Below, one piece after another: positions 29,782 to 39,917 of a stretch of DNA of 64,000 nucleotides. The position numbers and the translations under genes are program-made. The stretch's first letter is position 1, and every line of letters starts with the position of its first letter. The stretch lies in assembly GCF_023283535.1 (NCBI RefSeq), contig NZ_JAKILT010000010.1:56413-120412 (forward strand). The letters are read 5' to 3'. A model generated the notes under the pieces. The model searched no databases. It worked only from the letters and a program-made list of their open reading frames with translations, and was not told the DNA's origin. This DNA is from Shewanella sairae. Its GTDB lineage: Bacteria; Pseudomonadota; Gammaproteobacteria; Enterobacterales; Shewanellaceae.

Positions 29782-31254
29782 TTAAGAACGAGTGCTATAG
29801 TTCGGTGCTTCTTTGCTAATTGTCACGTCGTGAACATGAGACTCGCCCATTCCCGCTGCAGTGATTTTCACAAATTCAGCTTTCTCATTTAGCTCTTTAA
29901 TCGTTGCACAACCTGTTAGGCCCATGCATGAACGTAGGCCGCCCATGTGCTGGTGAATGATCTCTTTTAACTTACCTTTGTAAGCTACGCGACCTTCAAT
30001 ACCTTCTGGTACTAGCTTGTCTGCTGCGTTATCGCTTTGGAAATAACGGTCAGACGAACCTTGAGTTTGGGTCATGGCGCCTAGTGAGCCCATACCACGG
30101 TATGACTTATAAGCACGGCCGTTATAAAGTTCAGTTTCACCTGGCGCTTCATCAGTACCAGCGAACATAGAACCCGCCATGATGCACGATGCGCCAGCAG
30201 CTAATGCTTTAGCAAGGTCACCAGAGAAACGAATACCACCGTCAGCAATAACAGGAATGTCTAAGTGCTTAACCGCTGCAGCCGCATCAGATACAGCTGT
30301 AATTTGCGGTACACCAACACCAGTAACAATACGTGTAGTACAGATAGAGCCAGGACCAATACCGACTTTAACTGCGTTAACGCCCGCTTCAACAAGTGCT
30401 AACGCACCTTCTGCTGTTGCTACGTTACCGCCAACGATTTGTAAGTCAGGGTATTTAGCGCGAGTATCACGAATGCGCTGTAACACGCCTTCTGAATGTC
30501 CATGTGAAGAGTCGATAAGCAAGATATCAACGCCAGCTAATACTAGGGCATCAACACGTTCTTCGTTACCAGGACCAGCGCCAACAGCTGCACCAACACG
30601 TAAACGACCTAACTCGTCTTTACATGCATTTGGCTTACGCTCTGCTTTTTGGAAATCTTTAACAGTGATAAGACCTTTAAGCTTGAAGTTGTCATCAACA
30701 ACTAATACTTTCTCAACGCGGTGAGAATGCATAAGCTTTTGAACTTCATCTAACTTAGTGCCTTCAGGAACGGTTACTAGACGCTCTTTAGGGGTCATCA
30801 CTTTATCGACAGTACGAGACCAATCAGTGATAAAACGTACGTCTCGACCAGTAATAATACCAACAAGCTCATTTGCATCGTTTACAACAGGGTAACCTGC
30901 GAAACCGTTTCTTTCGGTCAATGCCTTAAGATCTGCTAATGTGGTTGATGGTGTCACTGTTACTGGCTGCTGAACGATACCCGCTTCGTAAATCTTTACT
31001 TTGCGAACTTCTTCAGCTTGCTGCTCAATCGTCATGTTTTTATGGATAAAACCAAGGCCACCTTCTTGCGCGATAGCAATAGCTAAACGAGCTTCGGTAA
31101 CGGTATCCATAGCAGCAGACACGATTGGAGTGTTCAACTCAATCTTATTCGTCAGGCGTGTTTTTAAAACAGCTGTATTTGGGAGGACGGTAGAGTGCGC
31201 TGGAACCAGCAACACATCATCAAAAGTAAGCGCTTCTTTTTTCAATCTTAACAT
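29782..31254 (-). CDS. guaB: IMP dehydrogenase
   Basis: 490 residues from the ATG at 31254, preceded by GGGAG; the family start [19 protein letters not shown] supports this over the upstream in-frame codon. The TIM barrel is interrupted by two CBS domains (about residues 95-205). The active-site loop [13 protein letters not shown] carries the catalytic Cys. It oxidises IMP to XMP using NAD+, the first committed step to GMP. Upstream partner of guaA; divergent from xseA. Confidence 0.98.
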   Translation of the reverse strand: MLRLKKEALTFDDVLLVPAHSTVLPNTAVLKTRLTNKIELNTPIVSAAMDTVTEARLAIAIAQEGGLGFIHKNMTIEQQAEEVRKVKIYEAGIVQQPVTVTPSTTLADLKALTERNGFAGYPVVNDANELVGIITGRDVRFITDWSRTVDKVMTPKERLVTVPEGTKLDEVQKLMHSHRVEKVLVVDDNFKLKGLITVKDFQKAERKPNACKDELGRLRVGAAVGAGPGNEERVDALVLAGVDILLIDSSHGHSEGVLQRIRDTRAKYPDLQIVGGNVATAEGALALVEAGVNAVKVGIGPGSICTTRIVTGVGVPQITAVSDAAAAVKHLDIPVIADGGIRFSGDLAKALAAGASCIMAGSMFAGTDEAPGETELYNGRAYKSYRGMGSLGAMTQTQGSSDRYFQSDNAADKLVPEGIEGRVAYKGKLKEIIHQHMGGLRSCMGLTGCATIKELNEKAEFVKITAAGMGESHVHDVTISKEAPNYSTRS

Positions 31255-31373
31255 GCAACATCTCCCCAAGAGAGTAGGAATTAGAGGTGAAATATTGCGG
31301 CGAGATTATACCTTGCATATATGGGTTGGTAAATGGAAAATAGACATTAAATCGCATTTGTGTGTAAAAAATT

Positions 31374-32720
31374 ATGAAAACCCCAAAAAATGATGTTTAT
31401 ACCGTCTCTCGCCTTAATGGCGAAGTAAGACAACTTTTAGAGGGTCAGCTTGGCCGAATTTGGCTTAATGCTGAAATTTCAAACTTTGCGGCGCCGGGCT
31501 CTGGTCATTGGTATTTAACGCTTAAAGACAATTTCTCACAAATACGCTGCGCTATGTTTAAAGGCCGCAATCAGGCGGTGACCTTTCGCCCTGCCAACGG
31601 TCAACAAGTATTAGTTAAAGGTAATATCAGCGTTTATGAACCTCGCGGTGATTACCAATTAATTATTGAATCTATGCTCCCCGCAGGTGACGGTTTACTC
31701 GCGCAGCAATATGAAGCGTTAAAGATGAAGCTGGCGGCAGAAGGTTTATTTGCCACTGACACCAAACGCCCGCTTCCCGCTAACATTCAAAAAATTGGCG
31801 TAGTGACATCGCCGACTGGCGCTGCTATTCGCGATATTTTGCATGTGCTTGCTCGCCGAGATTCATCGATTGAAGTCATCATCTACCCTACCCCGGTGCA
31901 AGGCACTGACGCAGCAAAAAGTATTTGTGATGCCATTCATCTAGCGAACTCACGAGCCGAAGTTGACGTATTGCTGGTGACTCGTGGTGGCGGTTCTCTC
32001 GAAGATTTATGGAGCTTTAACGACGAGGGGTTAGCCCACACTATTTATAACAGTGGTATTCCTGTTGTATCTGCCGTTGGTCATGAAGTGGATATGACCA
32101 TCAGTGATTATGTCGCTGACCTGCGCGCGCCAACGCCATCAGCAGGTGCAGAGCTGTTATCAAAAGATGCTGACAATAAAGCGCAAAAATTGTTGGCTCA
32201 GCTTTCTCGTCTCAAACAGGCTTGGCAACATTATCAATTAAAGAAACAAAGCCAAGTGCAAACTGTTGAGCATCGCCTACAAAAGCAAGATCCACAGCGT
32301 CGCCTGCAGATGTATGAGCAAACCTTTGATGAAATGCAGCTACGTTTACAACAAGCCATGCAAACTAAGTTACATGCACATACTTTAAAGCAGCAAAATT
32401 TAAGTAACCGTCTAGCTAATCAATCACCGCAGCATCGCCTTACTCTTGAAACGCAGCGGTTGAGCTATTTAAGCGCAAAGCTCAATGATGCCATGGATGA
32501 TAAATTAAAGATGAGTGAGCAGCGCCTTGCTCACCGCGCACAACAATTAGAAACCGTTAGCCCGTTGGCTACCCTAAGCCGTGGTTACAGCATAACTCTT
32601 ACGGGTGAAGGTAAAGTCGTACAAGAAGCTTCGGATACGAATATTGGCGATACATTAACAACACGCCTGCGTGATGGCAATGTGACTTCTACTGTGATTG
32701 AAGTGAGTAAATACTCTTAG
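31374..32720 (+). CDS. xseA: Exodeoxyribonuclease VII large subunit
   Basis: 448 residues. N-terminal OB-fold ([42 protein letters not shown]) followed by the XseA catalytic domain ([68 protein letters not shown]) and a long coiled coil. With XseB it degrades single-stranded DNA from both ends. Divergent from guaB, the usual neighbour. Confidence 0.97.
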   Translation: MKTPKNDVYTVSRLNGEVRQLLEGQLGRIWLNAEISNFAAPGSGHWYLTLKDNFSQIRCAMFKGRNQAVTFRPANGQQVLVKGNISVYEPRGDYQLIIESMLPAGDGLLAQQYEALKMKLAAEGLFATDTKRPLPANIQKIGVVTSPTGAAIRDILHVLARRDSSIEVIIYPTPVQGTDAAKSICDAIHLANSRAEVDVLLVTRGGGSLEDLWSFNDEGLAHTIYNSGIPVVSAVGHEVDMTISDYVADLRAPTPSAGAELLSKDADNKAQKLLAQLSRLKQAWQHYQLKKQSQVQTVEHRLQKQDPQRRLQMYEQTFDEMQLRLQQAMQTKLHAHTLKQQNLSNRLANQSPQHRLTLETQRLSYLSAKLNDAMDDKLKMSEQRLAHRAQQLETVSPLATLSRGYSITLTGEGKVVQEASDTNIGDTLTTRLRDGNVTSTVIEVSKYS

Positions 32721-32851
32721 CTTAAAACTATATCTTTAGACTAAGGGTAAGTGTGTCAGCTGCTTAGCAAGTATTTGAAAAACAATGTATGATTGGTACA
32801 AACATTTAACATATTTTTAGATAAAGATGACCACGGAAGGTATTTGTGTGA

Positions 32852-34003
32852 ATGGAACGATATAGATATTCTGAATTAGATTGGCTGCGAGTTATTTTGA
32901 TCCTAGCAGTATTCACTCACCACGTGTTAATGCCATTTAATGGCGATGACTGGCATATAATGAATACAGAGTCGAGTAAACTACTTGATGACATTATGGT
33001 GTATTTTGAACAGTTACGTTTACCGACACTGTTCTTTATTGCCGGTGCAGGTAGCTTAATCCTTTTACAGAGAACAACCATCAGTGCTTTTATCAAGAGC
33101 AAATTCCACCGATTATTTGTCCCATTCATTATTGGTATGGTATTTGTCGTACCGCCCCAAATTTACTATGAAAATATCAGTGATTATCAAAGTCTGTTCG
33201 ATGCATATAAACACCTAGTATTTTCTTTTGAGGCTAACCACCTGTGGTTTATTGAATTCCTAATCACATTCATGCTTTTAGCCCCGGCCATACATTATGC
33301 CTTAAATAGCAAAGTTGGCTCCAAAACCATCAAAGTATTACAGAGAGTTACAAGTAATAAACATGGTCTTTTCTCTCTCGTACTCCCACTATTAATACTT
33401 AGGCTTAGCTTGTCATATCTTATGCCATCACAGAGCCACAGTATTGACAACTTAACAGTGTCTTTATTCTATCTATTCTTCTTTCTTGCCGGTATGTGCT
33501 TTATAAGAGATTCTCTTATATGGGAAAATCTAGTTCACAATAGAGCGACTAATTTAAAGTGGTTCCTTTTCAGCTCTTTACTCTTGTATTGTTATTACTA
33601 TAAGCCTGACATCAGCATGTACATCCCTTTAGATATACGCTGGCAATTATGGTGGTTAGTTTGCACACTTGTTTCTTGGTCTGGTTTATTAGTGCTAATT
33701 GGATATGCCAGTGCTTTATGCACAAGCACACCAAATTGGCTCCTCACCGCAAACAACTTAATTTACCCTTTTTATATCCTGCACCAAACTGTGATAGTTG
33801 TACTTGCCTATTATATTATTCAATGGGAAGCAGGGATCTTCGTTAAAATTTGCAGCCTACTTATCAGTTCCATTTTTGTCTGTTCAACTATTTGTTACTT
33901 CTTAATCAAGCCATTCAAAACAACGCGTTATTTATTCGGCTTAAAAACATTATCGAGTGATACTACCTATAGAGGCCTCTCGAGGTCACCAAATATTGAG
34001 TAG
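32852..34003 (+). CDS. Acyltransferase-3 family membrane protein (OpgC-like)
   Basis: 383 residues with about ten hydrophobic segments. The start ERYRYSELDWLRVILILAVFTHHVLMPF contains the family Arg and His positions, and LPTLFFIAGAGSL and NHLWFIEFLITFMLL follow. It resembles OpgC/MdoC-type succinyl/acyl transferases, which modify periplasmic glucans, but there is no opgGH nearby. An in-frame TGA directly precedes the ATG, which fixes the start. The substrate is unknown. Confidence 0.8.
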   Translation: MERYRYSELDWLRVILILAVFTHHVLMPFNGDDWHIMNTESSKLLDDIMVYFEQLRLPTLFFIAGAGSLILLQRTTISAFIKSKFHRLFVPFIIGMVFVVPPQIYYENISDYQSLFDAYKHLVFSFEANHLWFIEFLITFMLLAPAIHYALNSKVGSKTIKVLQRVTSNKHGLFSLVLPLLILRLSLSYLMPSQSHSIDNLTVSLFYLFFFLAGMCFIRDSLIWENLVHNRATNLKWFLFSSLLLYCYYYKPDISMYIPLDIRWQLWWLVCTLVSWSGLLVLIGYASALCTSTPNWLLTANNLIYPFYILHQTVIVVLAYYIIQWEAGIFVKICSLLISSIFVCSTICYFLIKPFKTTRYLFGLKTLSSDTTYRGLSRSPNIE

Positions 34004-34079
34004 CTGCTAAGTAACAAAGCGTAGCCCCCCCGTTTAACCTGAAATTTATTCAGTAGTTAATCATCTATACAAGGAAATA

Positions 34080-34691
34080 ATGATGTTTACCAGTTTAGCG
34101 TCTTACTCAGGGGGAATTGCAACAATATGGATTGTTGTCGGCGTGTATATCGCAGGGCTGTTTTACCCCGGCTATAGCCACGCTAAACAGTTTTGCAGTG
34201 AGTTAGGCGCGAGCGGTAGTCCCACCCAAAAGCTGTCACCAATCATCAATAACTATCCACTCGGCATACTGTTCTGCTTATTTGGCTGGTATCTAGTACA
34301 GCTGCCTAATGCTGATATTTTAGTGAGTATCAGCGGTGGATTAATCATCTTACATGGGATTACAACATGGGTTGCAGGCTACTTCCCCATGGATGCAGAC
34401 CCTTTCACTAACCACCCCACATTTAACTGCAAAGTACATTCTTGGGCAGGGTTTATTATGCTACTTACGTTGCTCATAGCCCCGATATTAATCGTTTTTG
34501 TCCCTAGCTCAGCAATCATCCCTTTGTACTTTCGAATCTTTTCCGCTATCTCAGTTATCCTGGCTATCTACTACTTATTAGCAATGGCCAGAGCCGTGAA
34601 ACAGCAAACTAACCCTGGTATCTATCAGCGTCTATCTTATGGCGTACAGCTAGCATGGTTAAGTCTATTTTCACTCATTGTCGGAGTCTAA
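34080..34691 (+). CDS. DUF998 membrane protein
   Basis: 203 residues with about six transmembrane segments. The N-terminal YSGGIATIWIVVGVYIAGLFYPGYSHAKQFCSELGASGSP and VAGYFPMDADPF are DUF998 features; that family has no established biochemical role. Two adjacent ATG codons follow AAGGA. It ends two bases before the next gene, so the two are probably co-transcribed. Confidence 0.8.
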   Translation: MMFTSLASYSGGIATIWIVVGVYIAGLFYPGYSHAKQFCSELGASGSPTQKLSPIINNYPLGILFCLFGWYLVQLPNADILVSISGGLIILHGITTWVAGYFPMDADPFTNHPTFNCKVHSWAGFIMLLTLLIAPILIVFVPSSAIIPLYFRIFSAISVILAIYYLLAMARAVKQQTNPGIYQRLSYGVQLAWLSLFSLIVGV

Positions 34692-34693
34692 TC

Positions 34694-35596
34694 ATGGATG
34701 ACGTACTCACTAGAATTGCAGCGATTCACCAACAACATGCACTAAAATGCTATCTCGCTATTGAATCGCTAAAAGCGCAATTTGATTGGCCTGAAAATGA
34801 CTGGCAAAAAATTCACAAACTGATCGAGTTAGAGGAGCCTAACTTTGACTTAGCAATCCTTAAACCCGACTCAATGCCCTTTGAACCCATCTCACGCCGA
34901 CGCCACTGGGTTTTAGCCCATGCTATCTATCCCTATGCCTACTTCACCATGCAAAACTGGTTTAATCAAAGCGATGCTAATGAGATATTTAGTTATTACT
35001 TTGAGCAATGTACCGAGCAAAATGAATACCTCAGCCATAACGTCTCTGTACTCATTGCCTTTAAGCAAGCTTGGCAGCTTATTAACACTGAAAGTCAAAA
35101 GCTAAGGTTCATTGAACGTTTCTGTGAGTTTGTAACAGCAACTTTCTACGGCAATAACCATCAGTCATATCCTGTCGCAGATAACTACCACAAACCTGTA
35201 CACATTAACGCCCAAACAGTAATGCAAAACGCACTGCAACAACCTGGATTTTGGGGGCATAACCTGATTGCTCTAGCGTCAATTTTACGAGTAGAAGACC
35301 AAATACCTGTTGCGACTTTCCAGCAACTGCTAATAAATCTAGATGAGCAGTGTCACTGGAAATTTGAAGATAACGCAGATAAGCCTGAAATTAACTATCA
35401 CGCGTCAAATAGTGCAACAGAACAAACATTAGAGTCAGCCTGCTTTAGGCTATTAACCGGCTTTGAATCGAATCTGCATCAAATTACTTTAGCTGAATCC
35501 ATTTGCTATTTATTCAACCGTGATTGGGTATCAGGCAAGCAGCAATCACAGCTGATAACTGTTATTGAACATTTTACAAAAAGTACAGTTATCTAG
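34694..35596 (+). CDS. Hypothetical helical protein, co-transcribed with DUF998
   Basis: 300 residues from the ATG at 34694 (GGAG seven bases upstream). Cytoplasmic and mostly helical, rich in Trp, Tyr and His (RRRHWVLAHAIYPYAYFTMQNWF, NHQSYPVADNYHKPVH, QQPGFWGHNLIALASILR). Regularly spaced aromatic helices suggest an alpha/alpha toroid or repeat fold. I do not recognise the family; a DUF3541-like assignment crossed my mind but I cannot support it. Its position suggests a shared role with the DUF998 protein. Confidence 0.65.
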   Translation: MDDVLTRIAAIHQQHALKCYLAIESLKAQFDWPENDWQKIHKLIELEEPNFDLAILKPDSMPFEPISRRRHWVLAHAIYPYAYFTMQNWFNQSDANEIFSYYFEQCTEQNEYLSHNVSVLIAFKQAWQLINTESQKLRFIERFCEFVTATFYGNNHQSYPVADNYHKPVHINAQTVMQNALQQPGFWGHNLIALASILRVEDQIPVATFQQLLINLDEQCHWKFEDNADKPEINYHASNSATEQTLESACFRLLTGFESNLHQITLAESICYLFNRDWVSGKQQSQLITVIEHFTKSTVI

Positions 35597-35683
35597 CTGT
35601 AAGAGGCATCCTTGTCCCCCGAAAACTGTCGTTTTAGAAACAACAGTCAGTCACTTGATTCTAGCGACGTAGAAGATATTAAT

Positions 35684-36055
35684 TTAATACTCATCTTCAC
35701 TGTCAATCTCACTATTTTCGTCCTCTTCAAGTTCATCAGCACATAAAAGCATCTGCTCTTCAGATACACCGAGTTCAGCGGCATATTTAGATAAAAGGCA
35801 AGCGGTAAGCTGATCGTCGTTCTCAGCACCATTATCAAGTTTCAAGCATACAGCCATCACATCACCAAAGGCTGCTTCAGCTTTTATCTCTGATGTGTTT
35901 AAGCAACTCGACATCTCTTTAAAGGTTCCGTCAGCCTTCATGCTATTAACTGAAAACTCAACAGTCATATCAATTTGTTGCTGCGTGAGGGGCTCTGCTG
36001 ATAACGTTAAAGAGGTGGAAATAAGTAAAGCTGGGAGGAAAATAGCTGTTTTCAT
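35684..36055 (-). CDS. Small secreted acidic protein, hypothetical
   Basis: 123 residues with a signal peptide (MKTAIFLPALLISTSLTLSA). The mature domain has four Cys (SSCLNTSE, AVCLKLD, TACLLSK, LLCADEL), suggesting two disulfides in the periplasm, and ends with an acidic tail (ELEEDENSEIDSEDEY). No family is recognised. It ends 87 bases beyond the convergent gene. Confidence 0.6.
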   Translation of the reverse strand: MKTAIFLPALLISTSLTLSAEPLTQQQIDMTVEFSVNSMKADGTFKEMSSCLNTSEIKAEAAFGDVMAVCLKLDNGAENDDQLTACLLSKYAAELGVSEEQMLLCADELEEDENSEIDSEDEY

Positions 36056-36114
36056 ATATTAATCCGTTAATCTATGTTCAGTAGTGCCGAATGCTAGCAT
36101 CATTCATGATAACA

Positions 36115-36379
36115 ATACCAATTAGTATAAAGATTTGGTCACTCAGCGAGAGTTTAGCGGCACTGAGACAAGGCAACGAGTGAAGAGCATAGTTTTTCTA
36201 CGTTTAAGCTTGTTAACGCAGTATCAGAGTCGCTAAAACTCGCCATTCTGGAGCGTTTTTGGCTGCCTACTTCTGCGTTGAATAACTTCACAAGGGAGCA
36301 ACCATTCTTTCAGTTACCCGCCTTGAATTAGTTTGCCAAAAATGCTCTGAGTAGATCAACTTCTTATACTAATTGGTAT
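36115..36379. mobile_element. MITE-like inverted-repeat element, copy 1
   Basis: The 265-bp non-coding segment is bounded by ATACCAATTAGTATAA at 36115-36130 and its exact reverse complement at 36364-36379. Just inside the left end it reads TTGGTCACTCAGCGAGAG, and near the middle GCATAGTTTTTC. A related 225-bp copy lies at 62060-62284. There is no ORF. It looks like a short transposon derivative mobilised in trans or a REP-like structural repeat. Confidence 0.75.
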
Positions 36380-36454
36380 AAAGCCAACATCATCAAACGC
36401 TAACCTACGGCGCACTTGAACTAGCGAACAACGCCCTCAAAGCCGAGACAACAA
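36380..36454. other. Intergenic remainder beside repeat element
   Basis: Between the repeat element and the der terminator I see no gene. With the element, the whole gene-free stretch is 36056-36523. Confidence 0.5.
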
Positions 36455-36478
36455 AAAAGGAACCCTAAGGTTCCTTTT
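36455..36478 (-). terminator. Terminator of the der operon
   Basis: AAAAGGAACC / GGTTCCTTTT 10-bp stem with loop CTAA, with a further A-run on the plus strand that gives the minus-strand U tract. Confidence 0.88.
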
Positions 36479-36523
36479 AAATATCATTTGGCTAGTTCAA
36501 GCAAGCTCAAACTAAAACACAAA

Positions 36524-37996
36524 TTAATCTTTGTTCTTATCGCGAATATGACCAACCATACGCTTACGGCGACGCTCTTGGCTCACAGTAAGTTTCTTGC
36601 TGTTCATGCCTTCAAACGGGTTACCGCCCTCTTGGAAGCGCAACTGGATTGGCGTACCAATCACTTTCAGTGAACGACGGAAGTAGTTCATCATATAACG
36701 CTTGTAAGAGTCTGGAAGCTTCTTAACCTGGTTACCGTGTACAACCACGATTGGTGGGTTGTAACCACCGGCGTGAGCGTACTTAAGCTTAACACGGCGA
36801 CCGTTAACCAATGGTGGCTGGTGATCGTCTTGTGACATCTGCATGATACGCGTCAGCATAGAAGTACTTACGCGGCGCGTGGCACTGTCATACGCTTCTT
36901 CGATAGACTCAAACAAGTGACCCACACCCGTACCGTGAAGTGCTGAAATAAAGTGGATACGGGCGAAATCGATAAAGCCTAAACGACGGTCAAGCTCGCT
37001 CTTAACGCGATCTTTAACGTTTTGATCAATACCATCCCACTTGTTTACTGCAATCACTAATGCGCGGCCAGCGTTAAGCACAAAGCCTAATAGGCCTAAG
37101 TCTTGCTCAGCAATACCTTCACGAGCATCGATAACCAATAACACTACGTTACTGTCTTCAACTGCTTTTAGGGTTTTGATCACTGAGAACTTCTCAACGG
37201 TTTCATGTACCTTACTACGACGACGCACACCAGCGGTGTCAATCAATACGTATTCACGGCCTTGACGCTCCATTGGAATGTAAATACTGTCACGAGTAGT
37301 ACCTGGCTCGTCATAAACAACAACGCGTTCTTCACCTAAAATACGGTTAGTTAGCGTTGATTTACCTACGTTTGGCTTACCGATAATAGCAAGCTTAATT
37401 GGCAAGTCTTGTAGACGTTTTTGCTCAGCTTCTGCTTGTTCTTCGGTGTATTCACGCTCTTCTTCGTCATCATCACCGTCTTCTTCTTTAGTAATGCCCA
37501 TTGCTTCTGCATATGGCGCTAAAGAATATTCGATCATGTTGGTGACACCACGGCCTTGGGCAGCAGCCATTTGGTAAACTTCACCCAGACCTAATGACCA
37601 GAACTCAGCACAGGCAGAGTCTGCATCGATACCGTCAACTTTGTTAGCCACAACGAAAGTTGTCTTTTCACGGCTACGTAAATGTTGAGCAATCGCAAGA
37701 TCGGCAGCGGTTAAACCGGCGCGAGCGTCGGTCAAAAATAGCACTACGTCTGCTTCTTCAATCGCAGCTAGAGATTGCTCGGCCATGCGAGTTTCAATCC
37801 CTTCTTCCGTGCCATCAATACCGCCGGTATCAACCACGATGAACTCATAACCTGCAAGATGTGCTCGGCCGTATTTACGATCCCGAGTTAGCCCAGGAAA
37901 GTCAGCGACAAGCGCATCTCTGGTACGGGTAAGTCGGTTAAAAAGGGTCGACTTACCAACGTTTGGTCGCCCAACTAGGGCCACAACAGGAATCAT
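36524..37996 (-). CDS. der: Ribosome-assembly GTPase Der (EngA)
   Basis: 490 residues with two tandem GTPase domains: P-loops GRPNVGKS (residues 9-16) and GKPNVGKS (near 210), switch motifs DTGG and DTAG, and NKxD motifs NKVD and NKWD. A C-terminal KH-like domain and basic tail ([18 protein letters not shown]) follow. An acidic linker ([21 protein letters not shown]) joins the domains. It acts in 50S subunit maturation. Last gene of the rlmN-to-der cluster, separated from bamB by a terminator. Confidence 0.98.
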   Translation of the reverse strand: MIPVVALVGRPNVGKSTLFNRLTRTRDALVADFPGLTRDRKYGRAHLAGYEFIVVDTGGIDGTEEGIETRMAEQSLAAIEEADVVLFLTDARAGLTAADLAIAQHLRSREKTTFVVANKVDGIDADSACAEFWSLGLGEVYQMAAAQGRGVTNMIEYSLAPYAEAMGITKEEDGDDDEEEREYTEEQAEAEQKRLQDLPIKLAIIGKPNVGKSTLTNRILGEERVVVYDEPGTTRDSIYIPMERQGREYVLIDTAGVRRRSKVHETVEKFSVIKTLKAVEDSNVVLLVIDAREGIAEQDLGLLGFVLNAGRALVIAVNKWDGIDQNVKDRVKSELDRRLGFIDFARIHFISALHGTGVGHLFESIEEAYDSATRRVSTSMLTRIMQMSQDDHQPPLVNGRRVKLKYAHAGGYNPPIVVVHGNQVKKLPDSYKRYMMNYFRRSLKVIGTPIQLRFQEGGNPFEGMNSKKLTVSQERRRKRMVGHIRDKNKD

Positions 37997-38030
37997 TTAA
38001 TTGCCTCTATTACTCATTTTCTAATAACTA

Positions 38031-38060
38031 AAAAGCCCCCGGATACACATCCAGGGGCCT
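38031..38060 (-). terminator. Terminator between bamB and der
   Basis: GCCCCCGGAT pairs with ATCCAGGGGC with one mismatch and an ACAC loop. On the minus strand TTTTTAG follows. It may reduce read-through from bamB into der. Confidence 0.75.
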
Positions 38061-38082
38061 TATCATCGCTTATCGACTTGGC

Positions 38083-39270
38083 TTACGGAAGTGTTACTCG
38101 AACCACTTTTCCACCACGCGTCTGCACATATAGGTTGTCGTTAACAACTAATGGCTGACTGTATAAACCAGAACTATCCACTTCTACGCGTCCAACGATT
38201 TGACCGTCTGACTTATTTAAGAAGTGAAGATAGCCTTCAAAATCACCCACTACCACGTAGTCTTTAAAAGACACTGGAGCGGTTAAATCACGGTTAGCTA
38301 ATTCTGCATTATTCCATAACTCTAGACCATTTCGTCTATCAACAGAATAAACACGGCTATGATCATCAACTACAAACAGGCTTGCACCTGAATAAGCTAA
38401 CTCATGGAAGCTTGAGTAACTACGTGACCAAACAACACGGCCAGTTCGCATTTCCATTGAGACCAAGTTACCGTTATAGCTAACAGCGTATAGGTTTTCA
38501 CCCACTAATAGCGGCTTCATATCTACATCAGCCATACGCGAGAACTCATTGCCTCCCGTTGGGGTGTAGATCGCTTGTTCCCAAGCAGCCTGACCATTAT
38601 TTTTAATCACTACTGCTATTTTACCATCAGCAGTACCAACAAAGAATCCACCTGCTTCGTACGAAGCTGCACCTGTACCACGTAGCGTTAAGGTTGGCAG
38701 TTGATTTTCATAAACCCACTGCTGAGTACCATCGTCTACGTCAAATGCTTCAAGTGTGCCGGCACCGGTATTGACCACAACAACATCTTCACCCACTGTT
38801 GGTGCAGATAATAGCTCGCCGCCAGCAATCACATGCCAAACCGCTTCGCCAGTTGCTTCGTCAAATGCCGCTAACAGGCCACTTTCACCACCCACAAAAA
38901 TCTTGTTACGCGCTGCAGTTACTCCACCGGATAAACGTGCACCTTTGTTTTTAGCTAGCGCATTTTCTCTAAACGCTGAACTAAAGTCATTTTGCCAAAC
39001 GCGCTCGCCAGTTACTTCATCGAATGCTTCTACTTTACCGTAACGGTCAGCAACAAACAGTTTGTCGTAACGTGCTGCAGGACGTAGACGTGAATAGTAA
39101 TCACCTACGCCATCACCAACATTTGCGCTCCAGCTTACTTCTGGAAACACACTTGCTTCAATTTCGCTAAGCGGTGTTACCGGCTCTTCTTCTACATCAC
39201 TAGATGAGCACGCCGATAGCATACCTAAGCTCATGCCGCATGCGAGCAGCGTTTTGCACCAAGACTTCAT
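38083..39270 (-). CDS. bamB: Outer membrane protein assembly factor BamB
   Basis: 395 residues. Lipoprotein signal with lipobox LSAC (Cys21). An eight-bladed PQQ-like beta-propeller shows repeated GRVVWSR, GERVWQND, GEAVWHV, GTQQWVY and DGQIVGRV elements. It is an accessory lipoprotein of the BAM complex, binding BamA at the periplasmic face of the outer membrane. It lies 11 bases after yfgM in the conserved gene order. Confidence 0.97.
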   Translation of the reverse strand: MKSWCKTLLACGMSLGMLSACSSSDVEEEPVTPLSEIEASVFPEVSWSANVGDGVGDYYSRLRPAARYDKLFVADRYGKVEAFDEVTGERVWQNDFSSAFRENALAKNKGARLSGGVTAARNKIFVGGESGLLAAFDEATGEAVWHVIAGGELLSAPTVGEDVVVVNTGAGTLEAFDVDDGTQQWVYENQLPTLTLRGTGAASYEAGGFFVGTADGKIAVVIKNNGQAAWEQAIYTPTGGNEFSRMADVDMKPLLVGENLYAVSYNGNLVSMEMRTGRVVWSRSYSSFHELAYSGASLFVVDDHSRVYSVDRRNGLELWNNAELANRDLTAPVSFKDYVVVGDFEGYLHFLNKSDGQIVGRVEVDSSGLYSQPLVVNDNLYVQTRGGKVVRVTLP

Positions 39271-39281
39271 GGGCAGATTCC

Positions 39282-39902
39282 TTATGCCTTATTCAGATTA
39301 TCAAGCTTCATTTGCAATGTTGGACTTGTCATAGTGCCACCATTTTCTACCGCAGTTTGATAGGCAATCTTTGCCTTCTCTGTTTCACCTTGGCGAACTA
39401 AGAAATCACCTTTTAGTTCATCACGCTGCGCAGCTGATGCAACATCTGTCACTTGATCTAATGTTGCAATTGCTGTGGCGTATTGACCTTGCTCAGCTTG
39501 TACTCGTGCAAGGCGCATAGTTGCGATAAGGACAATGCTGCTGTCAACATTGGTCGCAATAATTGTCTTCAACGTCGCTTCTGCTTTAGCCAGATCGCCA
39601 GTTTCAACTGCTGATTTCGCTACTAATAGCTCAAGCAATGATTGATAACCTTTTTGACCGTGCTCTTTAGCAAAGCTTTCAGCTGCGCTTAGCATTGCCG
39701 CATCAGCAGTGTTTTGGCTGCTTAATGCTTGGAATGACTCAGACGCGGCTTCAGCTTGAGCCACTTGGTGGTCAGAATAATAGTTCCAACCAAATAATCC
39801 ACCTAAACCGACAACAGCACCAATAACTACTGATGTGCCGTAATCTTTCCAGAACTGTTTGATAGCATCTACTTGTTGCTCTTCTGTGCTATAGATTTCC
39901 AC
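39282..39902 (-). CDS. yfgM: YfgM-like TPR protein, SecYEG accessory
   Basis: 206 residues. A cytoplasmic N-terminus (EIYSTEEQQVDAIKQFWKDYG), one transmembrane helix (TSVVIGAVVGLGGLFGWNYY) and a periplasmic TPR region. The order hisS-yfgM-bamB-der is as in E. coli, where YfgM associates with PpiD and SecYEG to help secreted proteins fold. Confidence 0.93.
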   Translation of the reverse strand: MEIYSTEEQQVDAIKQFWKDYGTSVVIGAVVGLGGLFGWNYYSDHQVAQAEAASESFQALSSQNTADAAMLSAAESFAKEHGQKGYQSLLELLVAKSAVETGDLAKAEATLKTIIATNVDSSIVLIATMRLARVQAEQGQYATAIATLDQVTDVASAAQRDELKGDFLVRQGETEKAKIAYQTAVENGGTMTSPTLQMKLDNLNKA

Positions 39903-39917
39903 TTAAGTCTTCCCCTT

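Noticed and set aside
30179..30724. 181-codon plus-strand ORF within guaB
   Set aside because: Antisense shadow of guaB with Pro/Ser/Thr-rich composition and no ribosome site.
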